DNA of 64,000 nt, from contig WGMI01000012.1 in assembly GCA_016125155.1 (NCBI GenBank), positions 1-64,000 of the forward strand, written 5' to 3'. Below the pieces are notes generated by a model. It had not been told where the DNA came from and ran no database searches. It saw nothing but the letters and a program-made list of their open reading frames with translations. Shown here one piece after another: positions 34,961-45,519 of this stretch (positions are counted from its first letter, which is position 1; the number at the start of each line of letters is the position of its first letter). Source of the stretch: a bacterium. GTDB taxonomy: Bacteria; Bacteroidota; Bacteroidia; Flavobacteriales; Schleiferiaceae. The translations under genes and the position numbers were made by a program.

Positions 34961-35727
34961 ACGCTGTCGAAATAGGATGGATTGCCGCAGTGGCTTTTGG
35001 GGCTTCGCTGTTGACCTTTTTTTCAGGTTTCGGACTGGGCAGTCTCTTGACCCCGGCGTTTTTGTTCTTTTTCCCCCCCGATGTGGCCATTGCGCTGACG
35101 GCAGTAGTGCATCTGCTCAACAATGTGTTCAAATTCGGATTGATGCGCACCCATCTGGATTGGTCTGTTTTTCATCGCTTTGGATGGACAGCCTTGTTCG
35201 GTTCGTTGCTCGGAGCCGCCTTGTTGTTACAGGTGGGGCAGCTCGCGCCCATTCCATGGATCGGGGGTCGTTCCATTCCGCCCTTAAAACCTTTGATCGG
35301 CGGGTTGTTGATGGTCTTTAGCTTATTCGAGATGGGTCCCCAGATCCATAAGGGGACCTTGCCGAGGGCATGGCTTCCGTGGGGAGGTGGGCTGAGCGGC
35401 TTTTTTGGGGGATTCAGCGGGCACCAAGGCGCGTTGCGCAGTGTGTTTTTGTTGCGGGTGGGGCTCTCTCCTGCGGCCTATGTGGCGACCGGAACCGCCA
35501 TTGCCTTGGCCGTCGATTTGGCGAGGATTCCCCTCTACGGCATGCGTTTTGGAGCCGATTTGCTTTCGACCCAGGCACCGGTGCTCATGGCCGCGGTGGG
35601 ATCCGCAACGGCAGGGGCAGTGCTCGGCAAACAAATGTTGAAAAAACTCAAGGTTCAATGGCTTCAGGTCTTGGTCGGTCTGGTGATGATGGGCATAGGA
35701 CTGGGTTTGTTCCTCGGCCGGCTGTGA
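34957..35727 (+). CDS. TSUP (TauE/SafE) family membrane transporter
   Basis: The 256-aa inner-membrane protein has about 7-8 hydrophobic segments and the duplicated TSUP pattern: the first half with [29 protein letters not shown], the second with [21 protein letters not shown] and [14 protein letters not shown]. Members move sulfite, sulfoacetate, thiosulfate or other anions. Coupled by an ATGA overlap to bshC, so a role in sulfur supply or export linked to thiol metabolism is a reasonable inference but not shown. Confidence 0.82.
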   Translation: MNAVEIGWIAAVAFGASLLTFFSGFGLGSLLTPAFLFFFPPDVAIALTAVVHLLNNVFKFGLMRTHLDWSVFHRFGWTALFGSLLGAALLLQVGQLAPIPWIGGRSIPPLKPLIGGLLMVFSLFEMGPQIHKGTLPRAWLPWGGGLSGFFGGFSGHQGALRSVFLLRVGLSPAAYVATGTAIALAVDLARIPLYGMRFGADLLSTQAPVLMAAVGSATAGAVLGKQMLKKLKVQWLQVLVGLVMMGIGLGLFLGRL

Positions 35728-35794
35728 GCTTGGGTTGTGGAATACGCGCCCAAAGCCCAGCGCATTGGCCCTTGTGCAATTCGTAGTTTTGTCC

Positions 35795-37324
35795 ATGCAC
35801 GAGCGCATTCTCATCCTCGATTTTGGTTCCCAATACACCCAACTCATCGCGCGCCGCTTGCGCGAGCTCAGCGTGTATTGCGAGATTCATCCCTATTCCA
35901 AGATACCGGCCTTAGGACCCGAGACCAAGGGAGTCATTCTGAGCGGAAGTCCATATTCTACCCACCAACCCGACGCGCCCTTGCCCGATCTCGGTCAAAT
36001 CAAAGGGCGTTTGCCCTTGCTCGGGTTGTGTTACGGGGCCCAATATTTGGCGCATCACTTCGGCGGCAGGGTGGCGGCTTCCGACAGCCGGGAGTACGGC
36101 CGGGCCGTGCTGGGTTCGGTCGATCCGTCCGAGCCTTTGTTCAAGGGAATCCACCGCGGTTCTCAGGTGTGGATGAGCCACGGAGATACCATTTTGGAAC
36201 TGCCCCAGCACGCCACGCCGATTGCCTCAACCCACGATGTGCCCATTGCGGGATTTCGGGTGGCCGGGGAAGCGACCTATGGAATCCAGTTCCACCCGGA
36301 GGTGCACCACAGCACCGACGGATTGACCCTTTTGCGCAATTTTGTCGAAGATGTTTGCGGTTGCCGCCGGGATTGGACCCCCACGGCCTTTATCGAACAG
36401 TCGATTGGGGATCTGCGTGCTCAATTGGGGCCGGATCGGGTGGTGTTGGGGCTTTCGGGAGGGGTCGATTCGACCGTCGCTGCCGTATTGCTCAGCGAGG
36501 CCATCGGCGATCGACTCCACTGCATTTTTGTCGACAACGGATTGCTCCGCAAAGACGAATTTGAGCGCGTTTTAGCCCAGTACGAGGGCATGGGGCTCAA
36601 TGTCAAGGGGGTAGATGCCTCCGACGCCTTTTTGGAGGCCCTGGCCGAGGTGTCCGATCCCGAGCTAAAGCGCAAAGCCATAGGCCGGGTGTTTATCGAA
36701 GTTTTTGAACGCGAAGCCAAGGCTATTTCGGGTGTAGCATGGCTCGGTCAAGGCACCATTTATCCCGATGTCATCGAATCGATTTCGGTCAACGGGCCTT
36801 CGGTCACTATCAAATCGCATCACAACGTGGGGGGATTGCCCGAGCGGATGCAGCTCAAAGTGGTCGAACCCTTGCGTTTGTTGTTTAAGGACGAAGTGCG
36901 TCGGGTAGGCCGAGCCCTCGGCATTGCCGAAGAACTGCTCGGTCGCCATCCCTTTCCCGGACCGGGACTGGCCATCCGGATTCTCGGAGCCGTTGACCGA
37001 GAAAAACTCGCGATTCTCAAAGAGGTCGATGCGCTGTTTATCGAAGGTTTGCGCGAAGAGGGATTGTACGATCACGTATGGCAGGCGGGAGCGATTCTTC
37101 TCGATACCCGTTCGGTAGGGGTGATGGGAGACGAGCGCACCTACGAACGGGTTGTGGCTCTTAGGGCGGTGGAGTCCGTCGATGGAATGACCGCCGACTG
37201 GGTGCATTTGCCGCACACCTTTTTGTCTCGGCTATCGAACCGCATCATCAACAAAGTCCGGGGGGTGAATCGCGTGGTGTACGACATCAGTTCCAAACCC
37301 CCGGCCACCATCGAATGGGAATGA
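35795..37324 (+). CDS. guaA: GMP synthase (glutamine-hydrolysing)
   Basis: The 509-aa enzyme converts XMP to GMP with glutamine and ATP. It has an N-terminal class I glutamine amidotransferase with catalytic Cys79 in [10 protein letters not shown] and the His/Glu dyad in QFHPEVHHS, an ATP pyrophosphatase domain with the PP-loop [14 protein letters not shown] near residue 220, and the C-terminal dimerisation domain ending in [11 protein letters not shown]. The ATG at 35795 aligns with the family start ([17 protein letters not shown]). TAGTTTTG 4 nt upstream resembles a -7 box but is so close that it would imply a leaderless transcript. Confidence 0.97.
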   Translation: MHERILILDFGSQYTQLIARRLRELSVYCEIHPYSKIPALGPETKGVILSGSPYSTHQPDAPLPDLGQIKGRLPLLGLCYGAQYLAHHFGGRVAASDSREYGRAVLGSVDPSEPLFKGIHRGSQVWMSHGDTILELPQHATPIASTHDVPIAGFRVAGEATYGIQFHPEVHHSTDGLTLLRNFVEDVCGCRRDWTPTAFIEQSIGDLRAQLGPDRVVLGLSGGVDSTVAAVLLSEAIGDRLHCIFVDNGLLRKDEFERVLAQYEGMGLNVKGVDASDAFLEALAEVSDPELKRKAIGRVFIEVFEREAKAISGVAWLGQGTIYPDVIESISVNGPSVTIKSHHNVGGLPERMQLKVVEPLRLLFKDEVRRVGRALGIAEELLGRHPFPGPGLAIRILGAVDREKLAILKEVDALFIEGLREEGLYDHVWQAGAILLDTRSVGVMGDERTYERVVALRAVESVDGMTADWVHLPHTFLSRLSNRIINKVRGVNRVVYDISSKPPATIEWE

Positions 37325-39150
37325 ACAAACTGGCAGGATTGGCGCTGGGCATTCTGCTCGGCATGGCAGCAAGGGCCCAAAATCAGGGGTATCGGTACTA
37401 TACCGTGCAGGCAGGAGAAACCACCGAGAGCATCGCCAAGGCGCAGAACGTCGACAAGGCCGCCATCGACAAATTGAACCCAGAAGTCCGCTATGGGTTG
37501 AAGCCGGGTATGGTTTTGCTCTTGCCCAAAACAGAGAATGTCCCGACCGTACCGGTTCCGAGCACCCCAGACAAGTCGAACAAGGCGGACTATGATGATG
37601 TGCTCGAGGAGCCCCAAACCGTTCCTGGCCAAAGAGCGGTCTCTGGCGGAAGCCCTGCGGGTTCTTCAGAAGCCGGACACACCGTGGTGGCCGGAGATAC
37701 ATGGTATTCGCTTTCGCGCAAATGGGGCTGCACGGTCGATGAGGCCCGGGCAGCGAATCCCGGTATGGAAGTTTTGAAAGTGGGCACCGTCGTTCAGCCA
37801 CCCGGGAAACGGCACGGCACCACAACGGCTCAAGCTTTTGGTTCCCCGACTGCATCCGCACCGATTCAGCCCAGTGCGTCATTAAAAACGCCCGTTTCAA
37901 AGCTCATCGAGCACCCCGTAGCCGCCGGCGAAACCATCTACGGGTTGAGCAAGAAATATGGGTGCACCGTCGATCAACTAAAAGCCTGGAATGGAGGGCT
38001 TAAAGAAGGGCTCAAAGTGGGACAAATCCTGGTGGTGGGACAGGCAAAAGCCTCCGCTCAACCCGAGGGGCAGCCCGTGCCCGCCCTTCCTGCAAAGGCG
38101 CGGCGCTCTCAGGGAGAGCCGCTCAAAGTCGCGTTGATTCTGCCGTTTACCCAAGACGTGGGCGATTCCACCACCACCGCGGCCAAAAAACAACAACAAG
38201 AGCAAAAAGTGGCGTCGTTCTACGCCGGGGTTTTGATGGCCATCGACAGCCTGCGCACCACCGATGTCCGAATCGAGCTCAAAGTCTTCGACGATGCCAA
38301 CAGGGCGTCCAAATTGGACTCAATTGCCCGGGACCCGTTTGTTTCGGAATCGCATGTTGTACTCGGACCACTCTATGGAAATACGCTGACCGCGTTTACG
38401 GCCAAACACTCGGGCTGGATCGTGTCGCCCATGAGTGTTCAGCTGGAGCGCAAGGCTACGCCCCACGTCATCGATTTGATGCCCGGCACCGAAGAACGCC
38501 TGCACTCTTTGGCGGAATGGATGCTGTGGAGCGGACAAAACGCCAAACTGCTGCTGGTATCGAGCGTTTCGTCCGAAGAAATTGAAAAGCGCAATCGGCT
38601 GGCCCAGAGTTTATCCGGGTTGAGCATTGCTTGGGACACAGCGCGCTATGCGGCAACGGGCAATGCGAACACCCGATGGAGGCAGGTTTTGGCCGCAGAG
38701 GGTCCCGTGGTTGTGGTGGCCTTGACCCAAGAGCGCGCTTTGATTGGGGCTTTGGCAACGGCCATTGCGGCCCGGGAAGACGGGGGCGGGCGGTTGGTAT
38801 GCCTCCAAGAACTCACACAGCTTCAATTGTACGACAAGCCCACCTTGGTCAAGGCGCGCTTGTCGATTGTTCGGGCCTTCGATTTAGACGAAGAGCAACC
38901 TACCTATCGGTCTTTTGTCCGCAACTACCGAAAGCGCTTTCACCGAGATCCCGATTTGTTTGCGCTCCAAGGGCACGACGCTTTTTGGATGACTTGCCAG
39001 GCCTTTATGGACGGCGATCCCACCACAGGTCAACGCTTTGAAGGTTTCCACAGCGGTTGGCAATTGTACCCTGAGTCCCAAGGGGGCTACGGCAATTCCT
39101 TTACCCATATGGTGGGCCTCAAGGATTGGGAATGGGAGCGGATTTATTGA
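37321..39150 (+). CDS. Three-LysM protein with periplasmic-binding-protein-like domain
   Basis: The 609-aa exported protein has a signal peptide ([20 protein letters not shown]), three LysM peptidoglycan-binding repeats ([20 protein letters not shown] near 27, [20 protein letters not shown] near 119, [20 protein letters not shown] near 200), then a Leu/Ile/Val-binding or LpoA-like domain from about residue 270 ([29 protein letters not shown]). In Bacteroidota such fusions may sense or activate cell-wall synthesis, as LpoA does for PBP1A; this is inference. It starts inside the guaA stop (ATGA overlap); a second ATG two codons earlier is possible. Its stop overlaps tsaD's end by 7 bp. Confidence 0.8.
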   Translation: MNKLAGLALGILLGMAARAQNQGYRYYTVQAGETTESIAKAQNVDKAAIDKLNPEVRYGLKPGMVLLLPKTENVPTVPVPSTPDKSNKADYDDVLEEPQTVPGQRAVSGGSPAGSSEAGHTVVAGDTWYSLSRKWGCTVDEARAANPGMEVLKVGTVVQPPGKRHGTTTAQAFGSPTASAPIQPSASLKTPVSKLIEHPVAAGETIYGLSKKYGCTVDQLKAWNGGLKEGLKVGQILVVGQAKASAQPEGQPVPALPAKARRSQGEPLKVALILPFTQDVGDSTTTAAKKQQQEQKVASFYAGVLMAIDSLRTTDVRIELKVFDDANRASKLDSIARDPFVSESHVVLGPLYGNTLTAFTAKHSGWIVSPMSVQLERKATPHVIDLMPGTEERLHSLAEWMLWSGQNAKLLLVSSVSSEEIEKRNRLAQSLSGLSIAWDTARYAATGNANTRWRQVLAAEGPVVVVALTQERALIGALATAIAAREDGGGRLVCLQELTQLQLYDKPTLVKARLSIVRAFDLDEEQPTYRSFVRNYRKRFHRDPDLFALQGHDAFWMTCQAFMDGDPTTGQRFEGFHSGWQLYPESQGGYGNSFTHMVGLKDWEWERIY

Positions 39151-40190
39151 TGCTGGAATTCCTCGTCGATCGGAATGCGGGCTCGAACAGGTAGCGCGAC
39201 GGAGGTCTTTTTCAGACCGTCCCTTTCGGCTTGCACTACGGCGGCTATCCCAATCATGGCGGCGTTGTCGGTGCAATAGGCCATGGGCGGCACCAACAAC
39301 TGCCCCCCTTCGCGTTCTACCGCCTTTTTCAAAACAGCGTGCAGGGCCCTGTTGGCGGCGACCCCTCCAGACAACGCCAAGGTTCGAAGCCCGGTTTGAC
39401 GCAGGGCGGCAACGCTGCGATCCACCAACACCCCGACAATGCTGTGCTGGATGGATGCCGCCAGATCGGCTCTTCTTGTTTCTAGAAAACTCGGGTCTTC
39501 GGCAATCAGGGGTCTGAGCGTGTACAGAATCGACGTCTTGAGCCCGGAGAAACTCATGTTCAGTCCTTCTGGTCGGGGTTTGGCGAATGCGAAGGCCAAG
39601 GGGTCTCCACCCTCCGACAGGGCATCGATCAGTGGACCTCCCGGATAGGGCAGCCCGATAATTTTGGCGGCCTTGTCGAAGGCCTCGCCCGCTGCATCGT
39701 CCATGGTCTGTCCCAGGATTTCGAAGCGCTCGGCACTGTGTACCTTGAGCAACAGGGTATGTCCTCCAGAGACCGTGAGGGCCAAATAGGGAAAATCCGG
39801 TGGCTCGGGGTGAACTCCTTCTATGTGGTGCGCCAAAACGTGCGCCTTGAGGTGGTGGATGCCAACCGCCGGAATGCCGAGCGCCCTCGCCATCGATTGG
39901 CCAAAACTGGCCCCCACCAAGAGCGATCCCAAGAGTCCCGGACCCCGGGTATACGCCACGGCGTCAAGGTCAGACAGGCTTATCTTAGCCTGCTCTAAAG
40001 CGCTTTCAACCACGGGGATGATGAGCTGTACATGGGCTCTTGAGGCCAGTTCGGGAACCACCCCGCCAAACCGTCCGTGTACGCTTTGGCCTGAAACGGC
40101 GTTGGACAATACGGTTCGGCCATCCATGACCGCCGCACCGGTATCGTCGCAGGAGGTTTCGAGCGCCAGAATTCGAAGACGTGTACCCAT
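39144..40190 (-). CDS. tsaD: tRNA threonylcarbamoyladenosine transferase TsaD
   Basis: The 348-aa product transfers the threonylcarbamoyl group to A37 of ANN-reading tRNAs together with TsaB and TsaE. The N-terminus LRILALETSCDDTGAAVMDG, the metal-binding His113 and His117 in GIHHLKAHVLAH, LTVSGGHTLLL, and LSGGVAANRAL identify the family. The ATG at 40190 aligns with the family start; the frame is open upstream but shadowing the tamB gene. A TATCTTTG box sits 7 nt before it. It is divergent from tamB by only 25 bp. Confidence 0.97.
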   Translation of the reverse strand: MGTRLRILALETSCDDTGAAVMDGRTVLSNAVSGQSVHGRFGGVVPELASRAHVQLIIPVVESALEQAKISLSDLDAVAYTRGPGLLGSLLVGASFGQSMARALGIPAVGIHHLKAHVLAHHIEGVHPEPPDFPYLALTVSGGHTLLLKVHSAERFEILGQTMDDAAGEAFDKAAKIIGLPYPGGPLIDALSEGGDPLAFAFAKPRPEGLNMSFSGLKTSILYTLRPLIAEDPSFLETRRADLAASIQHSIVGVLVDRSVAALRQTGLRTLALSGGVAANRALHAVLKKAVEREGGQLLVPPMAYCTDNAAMIGIAAVVQAERDGLKKTSVALPVRARIPIDEEFQHQ

Positions 40191-40197
40191 TTCGCAC

Positions 40198-40205
40198 CAA
40201 AGATA
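40198..40205 (-). promoter_or_regulatory. TATCTTTG box upstream of tsaD
   Basis: On the minus strand TATCTTTG is a full match to TAnnTTTG and lies 7 nt before the tsaD ATG, inside the 25-bp gap to the divergent tamB start. Confidence 0.5.
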
Positions 40206-40215
40206 GACTGGCCCC

Positions 40216-43200
40216 ATGCGGACTTTTCTGCGCATTCTGAAGTTCCTCGGTGCCGTTTTGGTGGGTCTGGTGGTTCTGCTGTTCCTCTTGGCTGCGGCCT
40301 TCAGCGTTCCCAAGGTTCAGAACGCGGTGGCCCAGGAGGTAGTGGAAATCCTCTCGAAAAACAAAGAGATCGACGTAGAACTGCAGCGGGTACGCTACAG
40401 TTTTCCGAACCGGATCCGCTTACGCGGTCTGTTGGTCCGGGACGAGGCGGGCGACACGGTGGCTGCGGTAGGTTCTCTGAAAACCAGCTTGTTTCGACTC
40501 AAAATAAAGCGCGATAGGGTGGCACTGGGACTGGGACCTACGGAAGCCCAACACCTCCGGCTGAATATGATCACCCGAAGCGGAGATTCTCTCGATGGGT
40601 TTGCCCAGTTTCTCTCCGTTTTCGCCACCGAAAAAAAAGCGCCTTCGACCCGGGCCTTCAAACTCGATGTTCAATCCTTCGACCTCGACGATTTCCGCAT
40701 GGTGATGCGCAAGGAGCCGTGCGACACCTGCTTTGCCCTCGATTTCGAAACGCCAGGTCTGGCCTTGCGCCATTTTGGACTCAAGGGAGACAGTTTGGGG
40801 GCTCTGATCGATCGGTTGGAGGCCGTCGATCACCTGAGAGGGACCCATGTTCAAATGAGTGGTACAGTCTTTCACACCCCGCGCCGAACGGGCGCCCGCG
40901 ATTTGCTGCTCGAGACTGACCACAGCCGGATTCACGCCGAATTGGAGCTGGACCACCCCAGCGGATTTGCCCATTTTGCCGATTCGGTGGGGTTGGAGCT
41001 CGAACTCAACCGCAGCAGAATCGATTTGGATGAATTGCGGCCTTATGTGCACGACATACCGCGCTTGGGCGTGGTTTCGTTGCACGGAGGGGTCAACGGA
41101 ACCCTCAATGCGCTCTCCATCGATTCGCTTCGAATCCAATTGGGCGAAGACCTTCGGGTGCACGCAAGCGGTACCCTACGCGAGGTGACCAATCCGGAGC
41201 GCTTGGCCTACGTTATGGAAATACGCGAGTGCCAGGCCGATGTGTACGGGGTAAACCGGGTATTTGCCAAAATGGGCATGGAGCCGCTTCCACCTTCTTT
41301 GGACCCATTGGGTGTCGTTTACTATATCGGTGGTCTGAGCGGAGGTTTGCACGAACTCCGATTGGACGGAGCGATCAAGACCGGAGTCGGAAGCGCCGAT
41401 ACCCGCATGAACATCGGCTTTCCGGGAGACGGGCAACCGAGTACGGTGTTGGGAACCGTCGCGTTGGGCTCGGTCGATCTCAACCCCTTTCTCCCAGGAC
41501 AAGGCTTGGGGGTGGTCGATGGGCAATTCAAGGTCGATGCCCGTTTTGGAGGCCAAGCCGGTGCCGAGGGATCCGTAGATGGAGAGATTCGAATGTTGGA
41601 GTATCGGAACTATCGCTATCAGAACATCTCGGTCAGTGGATTTTTTCGCCCCGATGGATTTTCGGGCGATGTGGGCATAGACGACCCGAATCTGCGGCTG
41701 GAATTGAGTGGCAATGCGCGTTTGGCGGGTCCGAATTCGCTTTATGTGCTCGACGGACAGCTTTTTGAAGCCGACTTGCACGCCCTCGGATGGGTCAAAG
41801 ACAGCATCAGCCGGGTCTCGGCCTTGCTCGAAATCGACCTGGAAGGCGACCTGCAGGGCGAATTGTTGGGCTCGGCTGTCTTTCATCGAATTACCTACGA
41901 AAACCCGCTCAACTACTACTTCTTCAACGACATCTCGATCACCTCAGAGAAAGACGATACCTTCAAGTCGCTGGTCGTGCAATCGGAATTATTCAATGGA
42001 TCGATTCGAGGCGATTACATCCTGAAAGACCTCCCCGGGTTTTTTGCGGACTACTTCCGCTACTTCGCCTTTGAGCGGGAGCGAGACAGTCTCCGGCCAG
42101 GCGATTTCACCTTCGATTTCTATCTCAACAACACCCAGATTCTGTCGGAGATTTTTATGCCCGAACTCTATGTGGAACCGGGCACGGCGTTGGAGGGCCG
42201 ATACGAGCGGGCCGACGATCAGTTGGCGGGTCGATTGGTCTCGCAACAGTTGTCCTATCAAGAGCACAAGGTCAGCGGGTTCAGTTTTGCCTTTGGAAAC
42301 TACAAGGGGTTGCCCGGGGCCCGGGTGCGCGCCGAAGAATACACAGGGCCTGGAATCACCGCCGATTCGATCGTCTTATCTGTTCTTCCCGTAGACGACA
42401 GCACCTTGGTCAATTTGGCCTTCATCTTGCCCGATACCCTCGATCACCGTTTCAGCCTCAAGACCACGCTGACGCGTCCGAACGATTCTACTTATCAGTT
42501 CACGACGAGAACGTCGACGTTCAATTTGGGAGATCATCCCTTTTTTATTCAAGAACGAGGGGGCGTTCTGATCGAGCCCAACCGCATCTTTTTTGATCAA
42601 CTTTCCGTGGTGGGCGATTCGGGAAGCGCGACGATTGGCGGGAGCATTTCTGAGGCTCCTTACGAAATTCTTCGGGTGGGGATCAGCGGGTTTAACATAT
42701 CGGTTCTCGATGCGTTTTTTAGGGATCGCAACATCGATTTGGCAGGGCATGCCGAAGGCGAAATCATCTTGAGCGAACTGAAAACCAATCCGCGGTTTGC
42801 AAGTGATTTATTTGTCGACGAGCTGCGCTTTAATCAACAGCTGTTGGGCGATTTGGACATCGAATCCAACTGGTCGAACGAAACCGATTTGATGACGCTC
42901 CGAGGAGGGTTGATTTTGGGGACGCTGCAAACCCTTGGTTTTGAAGGGAGTTATCAGCTCGACTCGAATGAAGTGGACCTCGATCTCGGCTTCGACCGCT
43001 TCCGATTGTCCACGCTCAATCCCTTCCTCGTCGGGGTGCTCGACAATCTGCGCGGCTATGCCAATGGAGGCTTGCACGTCGAAGGAAAGCTCAATCGTCT
43101 TTCGACCTATGGCTCGTTGTCGTTGCCGAATGCGGCCTTCGGCGTCCCCATTCTAAACGTTGACTATAACCTCGAAGGCAGCCCTGCGCTGACCATAACC

Positions 43201-44610
43201 GACGATCTGATTGCGCTCGAAAAAGCCTCCATTCGGGATACCAAGGATGGTACCACGGGAACGGCCGAGTTGAGGCTTACCCACGACCACTTTAGCGATA
43301 TGGCGCTCGATCTGAAAATCGATGCGCAGCGCTTGCTCTGCATGAATACCGACGCTGAGTCCAGCGATTTCTACTACGGCAAGGCCTACGGTACGGGGCA
43401 AATTTGGATGCATGGCCCCTTGAACCGAATGGACATTGACGTCAAGGCACGGGCGGAAAAAGGAACCCATTTTGTCCTCCAAATGGGGGGACCCGCCGAA
43501 GTGGGCAAAAAGAGCTTTGTCGAATTCAAAGAACCCACGGGCGCCTTGCTCGATTCAGGAGCCGTTGTGGCACCCAAAAAGACCGGGAGCACCCTCGCCT
43601 TGCATTTTGATTTAGAGATTATTCCCGACGCTTTCCTCGAAATTGTGATGGATCCCATTACGGGCGACGGACTCAAGGGCAAGGGCAAAGGGCAATTGAG
43701 CTTGGGCATTGAACACAACGGAGAGCTCTCGATGAATGGGGCCGTCGCGGTCGAGGGCGGTTCGTATTCGCTCACGGTGGGGGGCTTGGTCAACCGGAGT
43801 TTTGAGCTTCAGAAAGGGGGGCAGCTCAATTGGAACGGGACCCCCTATGATGCCAGTGTCGACTTGACCGCGATCTACACCACCCGTACGGGTCTGAGCC
43901 CCATCTTGCCCGGAGAGGAATTCCGCAGTTTGCGCCCCGATGTTCAGTTGAGTTTGCTGTTGAGCGAATCGCTGATGAACCCCAACATCCGATTTGGCAT
44001 TAAAGCTTTGAATGTGTCTTCAGATGTCGAATCTCGGCTCAACAACTATTTCGCCGACCCCGACGAGCTCAACAAACAAGCCTTTAGTTTGCTGGCGCTC
44101 AATTCCTTTGTGTCGGGATCGAACGTGGACGAAGGCAACAGCAATTTGGTCGGGAACGAACTGACAAGCCAAGGACTGAGCACCTTGGGCAACTTTATCT
44201 TTTCGGGCGTCAACGTGGTGGATGTCAACGTCAACTATTCGATCGGTACCGATGCCCAGACCGGGGCCAACCAAGAAGAAGTTGAGGTGGCCCTGTCAAA
44301 AAAGTTCCTCGACGATCGGCTCACGGTCAACGGAGAATTCGACGTCCCGGTGAGCGGCAGTGCCTCGAGCACCCAGCAGATATTGGGCGATGTCGAGGTG
44401 GTATACGACATTACCCCTGATGGTCGTTTTAAAGCCCGGGCATTCAACGAGAGCAATTACCGGAGCTCGACCATTGGCTCGATCAACGCGTATACCCAAG
44501 GTGCCGGCATCTTTTATACCACTGATTTTGAAACCTGGAATGAGCTGTTTCGCAAGCTGGTCGGTCGCAAACCCAAACCCGTGACGATCGAACCCCATGA
44601 CGCGCCTTGA
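40216..44610 (+). CDS. tamB: TamB-like translocation and assembly module protein
   Basis: The 1464-aa product has one N-terminal transmembrane helix (about 9-31) and then a very long series of short beta strands and hydrophobic-groove repeats, ending with the TamB domain (about 1080-1450): FVLQMGGPAEVGKKSFVEF, GKGQLSLGIEHNGELSMNG, EGGSYSLTVGGLVNRSFELQ and a final Arg/Lys-rich tail. It is expected to bridge the inner and outer membranes and move phospholipids or help assemble outer membrane proteins. It overlaps the next gene (DnaJ-domain protein) by 14 bp. TamA is not adjacent. Confidence 0.88.
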   Translation: MRTFLRILKFLGAVLVGLVVLLFLLAAAFSVPKVQNAVAQEVVEILSKNKEIDVELQRVRYSFPNRIRLRGLLVRDEAGDTVAAVGSLKTSLFRLKIKRDRVALGLGPTEAQHLRLNMITRSGDSLDGFAQFLSVFATEKKAPSTRAFKLDVQSFDLDDFRMVMRKEPCDTCFALDFETPGLALRHFGLKGDSLGALIDRLEAVDHLRGTHVQMSGTVFHTPRRTGARDLLLETDHSRIHAELELDHPSGFAHFADSVGLELELNRSRIDLDELRPYVHDIPRLGVVSLHGGVNGTLNALSIDSLRIQLGEDLRVHASGTLREVTNPERLAYVMEIRECQADVYGVNRVFAKMGMEPLPPSLDPLGVVYYIGGLSGGLHELRLDGAIKTGVGSADTRMNIGFPGDGQPSTVLGTVALGSVDLNPFLPGQGLGVVDGQFKVDARFGGQAGAEGSVDGEIRMLEYRNYRYQNISVSGFFRPDGFSGDVGIDDPNLRLELSGNARLAGPNSLYVLDGQLFEADLHALGWVKDSISRVSALLEIDLEGDLQGELLGSAVFHRITYENPLNYYFFNDISITSEKDDTFKSLVVQSELFNGSIRGDYILKDLPGFFADYFRYFAFERERDSLRPGDFTFDFYLNNTQILSEIFMPELYVEPGTALEGRYERADDQLAGRLVSQQLSYQEHKVSGFSFAFGNYKGLPGARVRAEEYTGPGITADSIVLSVLPVDDSTLVNLAFILPDTLDHRFSLKTTLTRPNDSTYQFTTRTSTFNLGDHPFFIQERGGVLIEPNRIFFDQLSVVGDSGSATIGGSISEAPYEILRVGISGFNISVLDAFFRDRNIDLAGHAEGEIILSELKTNPRFASDLFVDELRFNQQLLGDLDIESNWSNETDLMTLRGGLILGTLQTLGFEGSYQLDSNEVDLDLGFDRFRLSTLNPFLVGVLDNLRGYANGGLHVEGKLNRLSTYGSLSLPNAAFGVPILNVDYNLEGSPALTITDDLIALEKASIRDTKDGTTGTAELRLTHDHFSDMALDLKIDAQRLLCMNTDAESSDFYYGKAYGTGQIWMHGPLNRMDIDVKARAEKGTHFVLQMGGPAEVGKKSFVEFKEPTGALLDSGAVVAPKKTGSTLALHFDLEIIPDAFLEIVMDPITGDGLKGKGKGQLSLGIEHNGELSMNGAVAVEGGSYSLTVGGLVNRSFELQKGGQLNWNGTPYDASVDLTAIYTTRTGLSPILPGEEFRSLRPDVQLSLLLSESLMNPNIRFGIKALNVSSDVESRLNNYFADPDELNKQAFSLLALNSFVSGSNVDEGNSNLVGNELTSQGLSTLGNFIFSGVNVVDVNVNYSIGTDAQTGANQEEVEVALSKKFLDDRLTVNGEFDVPVSGSASSTQQILGDVEVVYDITPDGRFKARAFNESNYRSSTIGSINAYTQGAGIFYTTDFETWNELFRKLVGRKPKPVTIEPHDAP

Positions 44611-45490
44611 ACGCAGTCGGTGGTTGTCCTTGTTGGGTTTGGGCCCCGATGCCACAGAAGTGGACATCCGCAAGGCTTATCGGCGTTTGGTCCGGCAGTG
44701 GCATCCCGATGTCAATCCCGATCCCGCGGCCCGCGATCAGTTTTTGCTCGTGCAAAAGGCCTATGAGCGGCTGCAGTCCGGTGCGGCGGTAGCGGAACAA
44801 GAGGCGGTCGATCCGGTGGTCGAAGCGCACATCCTCAGACGGGAGCGACTGCGAAAGGCCTATCTCGAAAAGCGCCGGCTGGAAGAAGAAAAACGGCTCA
44901 AGGCCCTGCGCCGCTGGTGGTTTTTTCCGTTTGCCCTGATGCTATTGCCCTGGGGGGTGCATTTGGGCCAAAGGGGCTACAACCGCTGGCAGGTATTGTC
45001 CAAACCCGATACCACCTGGTGCAGTGTGCATTGGGTGGGCTACCGGGAGGTGCATTATGCCTACGAAGTTGGGGGCGAAGAGTTTTTTGGACACGAGCGC
45101 ACCGGCAAGGTGGACCACAGCATGATTGGGGGCAATGGAATGCCGCTCAAAGAAGGCGATGTGTTTCAGCTCTTATACCGCGCAGATCGCCCCCGATGGA
45201 GTCTGGTCAATTATGCGGTGTGCGGAGGGGCTACGTTTGATCGCTATTTGGGGTTGTGCGAGTCGCAGTTGCTCGAGGAACTGGATTCAACCTGGTCCGA
45301 GCATCCGCATCATGTCCGGTGTATGGCCTTGTTGATCTTCGAACACTACGGCATCAATGGGCTGGCCGATGTGGTGTTCAAGGACACTTCTCCGTTCGAC
45401 AACTGGGCACACAATCGTTGGACCTTTGTGCAACGCAGTCGAACCCGCCGATTCAAGATCGATGAACGACTCTGCGCTCCGGGAGACTGA
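44597..45490 (+). CDS. DnaJ-domain membrane protein of unknown function
   Basis: The 297-aa product begins with a J domain (about 8-60) including AYRRLVRQWHPDVNPDP, so the HPD tripeptide that stimulates DnaK is intact. A charged helical linker (about 75-105, rich in Arg/Glu/Lys) leads to one transmembrane helix (about 106-125, WWFFPFALMLLPWGVHLG), then a ~170-residue region with several aromatic residues and Cys (YREVHYAYEVGGEEFFGHER, YLGLCESQLLEEL) that I do not recognise. By the positive-inside rule the J domain faces the cytoplasm and the tail the periplasm. It might recruit DnaK to the membrane. Overlaps tamB by 14 bp. Confidence 0.75.
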   Translation: MTRLERSRWLSLLGLGPDATEVDIRKAYRRLVRQWHPDVNPDPAARDQFLLVQKAYERLQSGAAVAEQEAVDPVVEAHILRRERLRKAYLEKRRLEEEKRLKALRRWWFFPFALMLLPWGVHLGQRGYNRWQVLSKPDTTWCSVHWVGYREVHYAYEVGGEEFFGHERTGKVDHSMIGGNGMPLKEGDVFQLLYRADRPRWSLVNYAVCGGATFDRYLGLCESQLLEELDSTWSEHPHHVRCMALLIFEHYGINGLADVVFKDTSPFDNWAHNRWTFVQRSRTRRFKIDERLCAPGD

Positions 45491-45494
45491 GCCC

Positions 45495-45502
45495 TAACTT
45501 TG
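45495..45502 (+). promoter_or_regulatory. TAACTTTG box upstream of hisS
   Basis: TAACTTTG, a full TAnnTTTG match, lies 17 nt before the hisS ATG in the 29-bp gap after the DnaJ-domain gene. Confidence 0.5.
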
Positions 45503-45519
45503 GCCCCTTTTATTGTACC

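Noticed and set aside
35784-35791. TAGTTTTG as promoter of guaA
   Set aside because: It fits the consensus but lies 3 nt before the ATG, so the transcript would begin inside the coding sequence; kept only as a remark on guaA.
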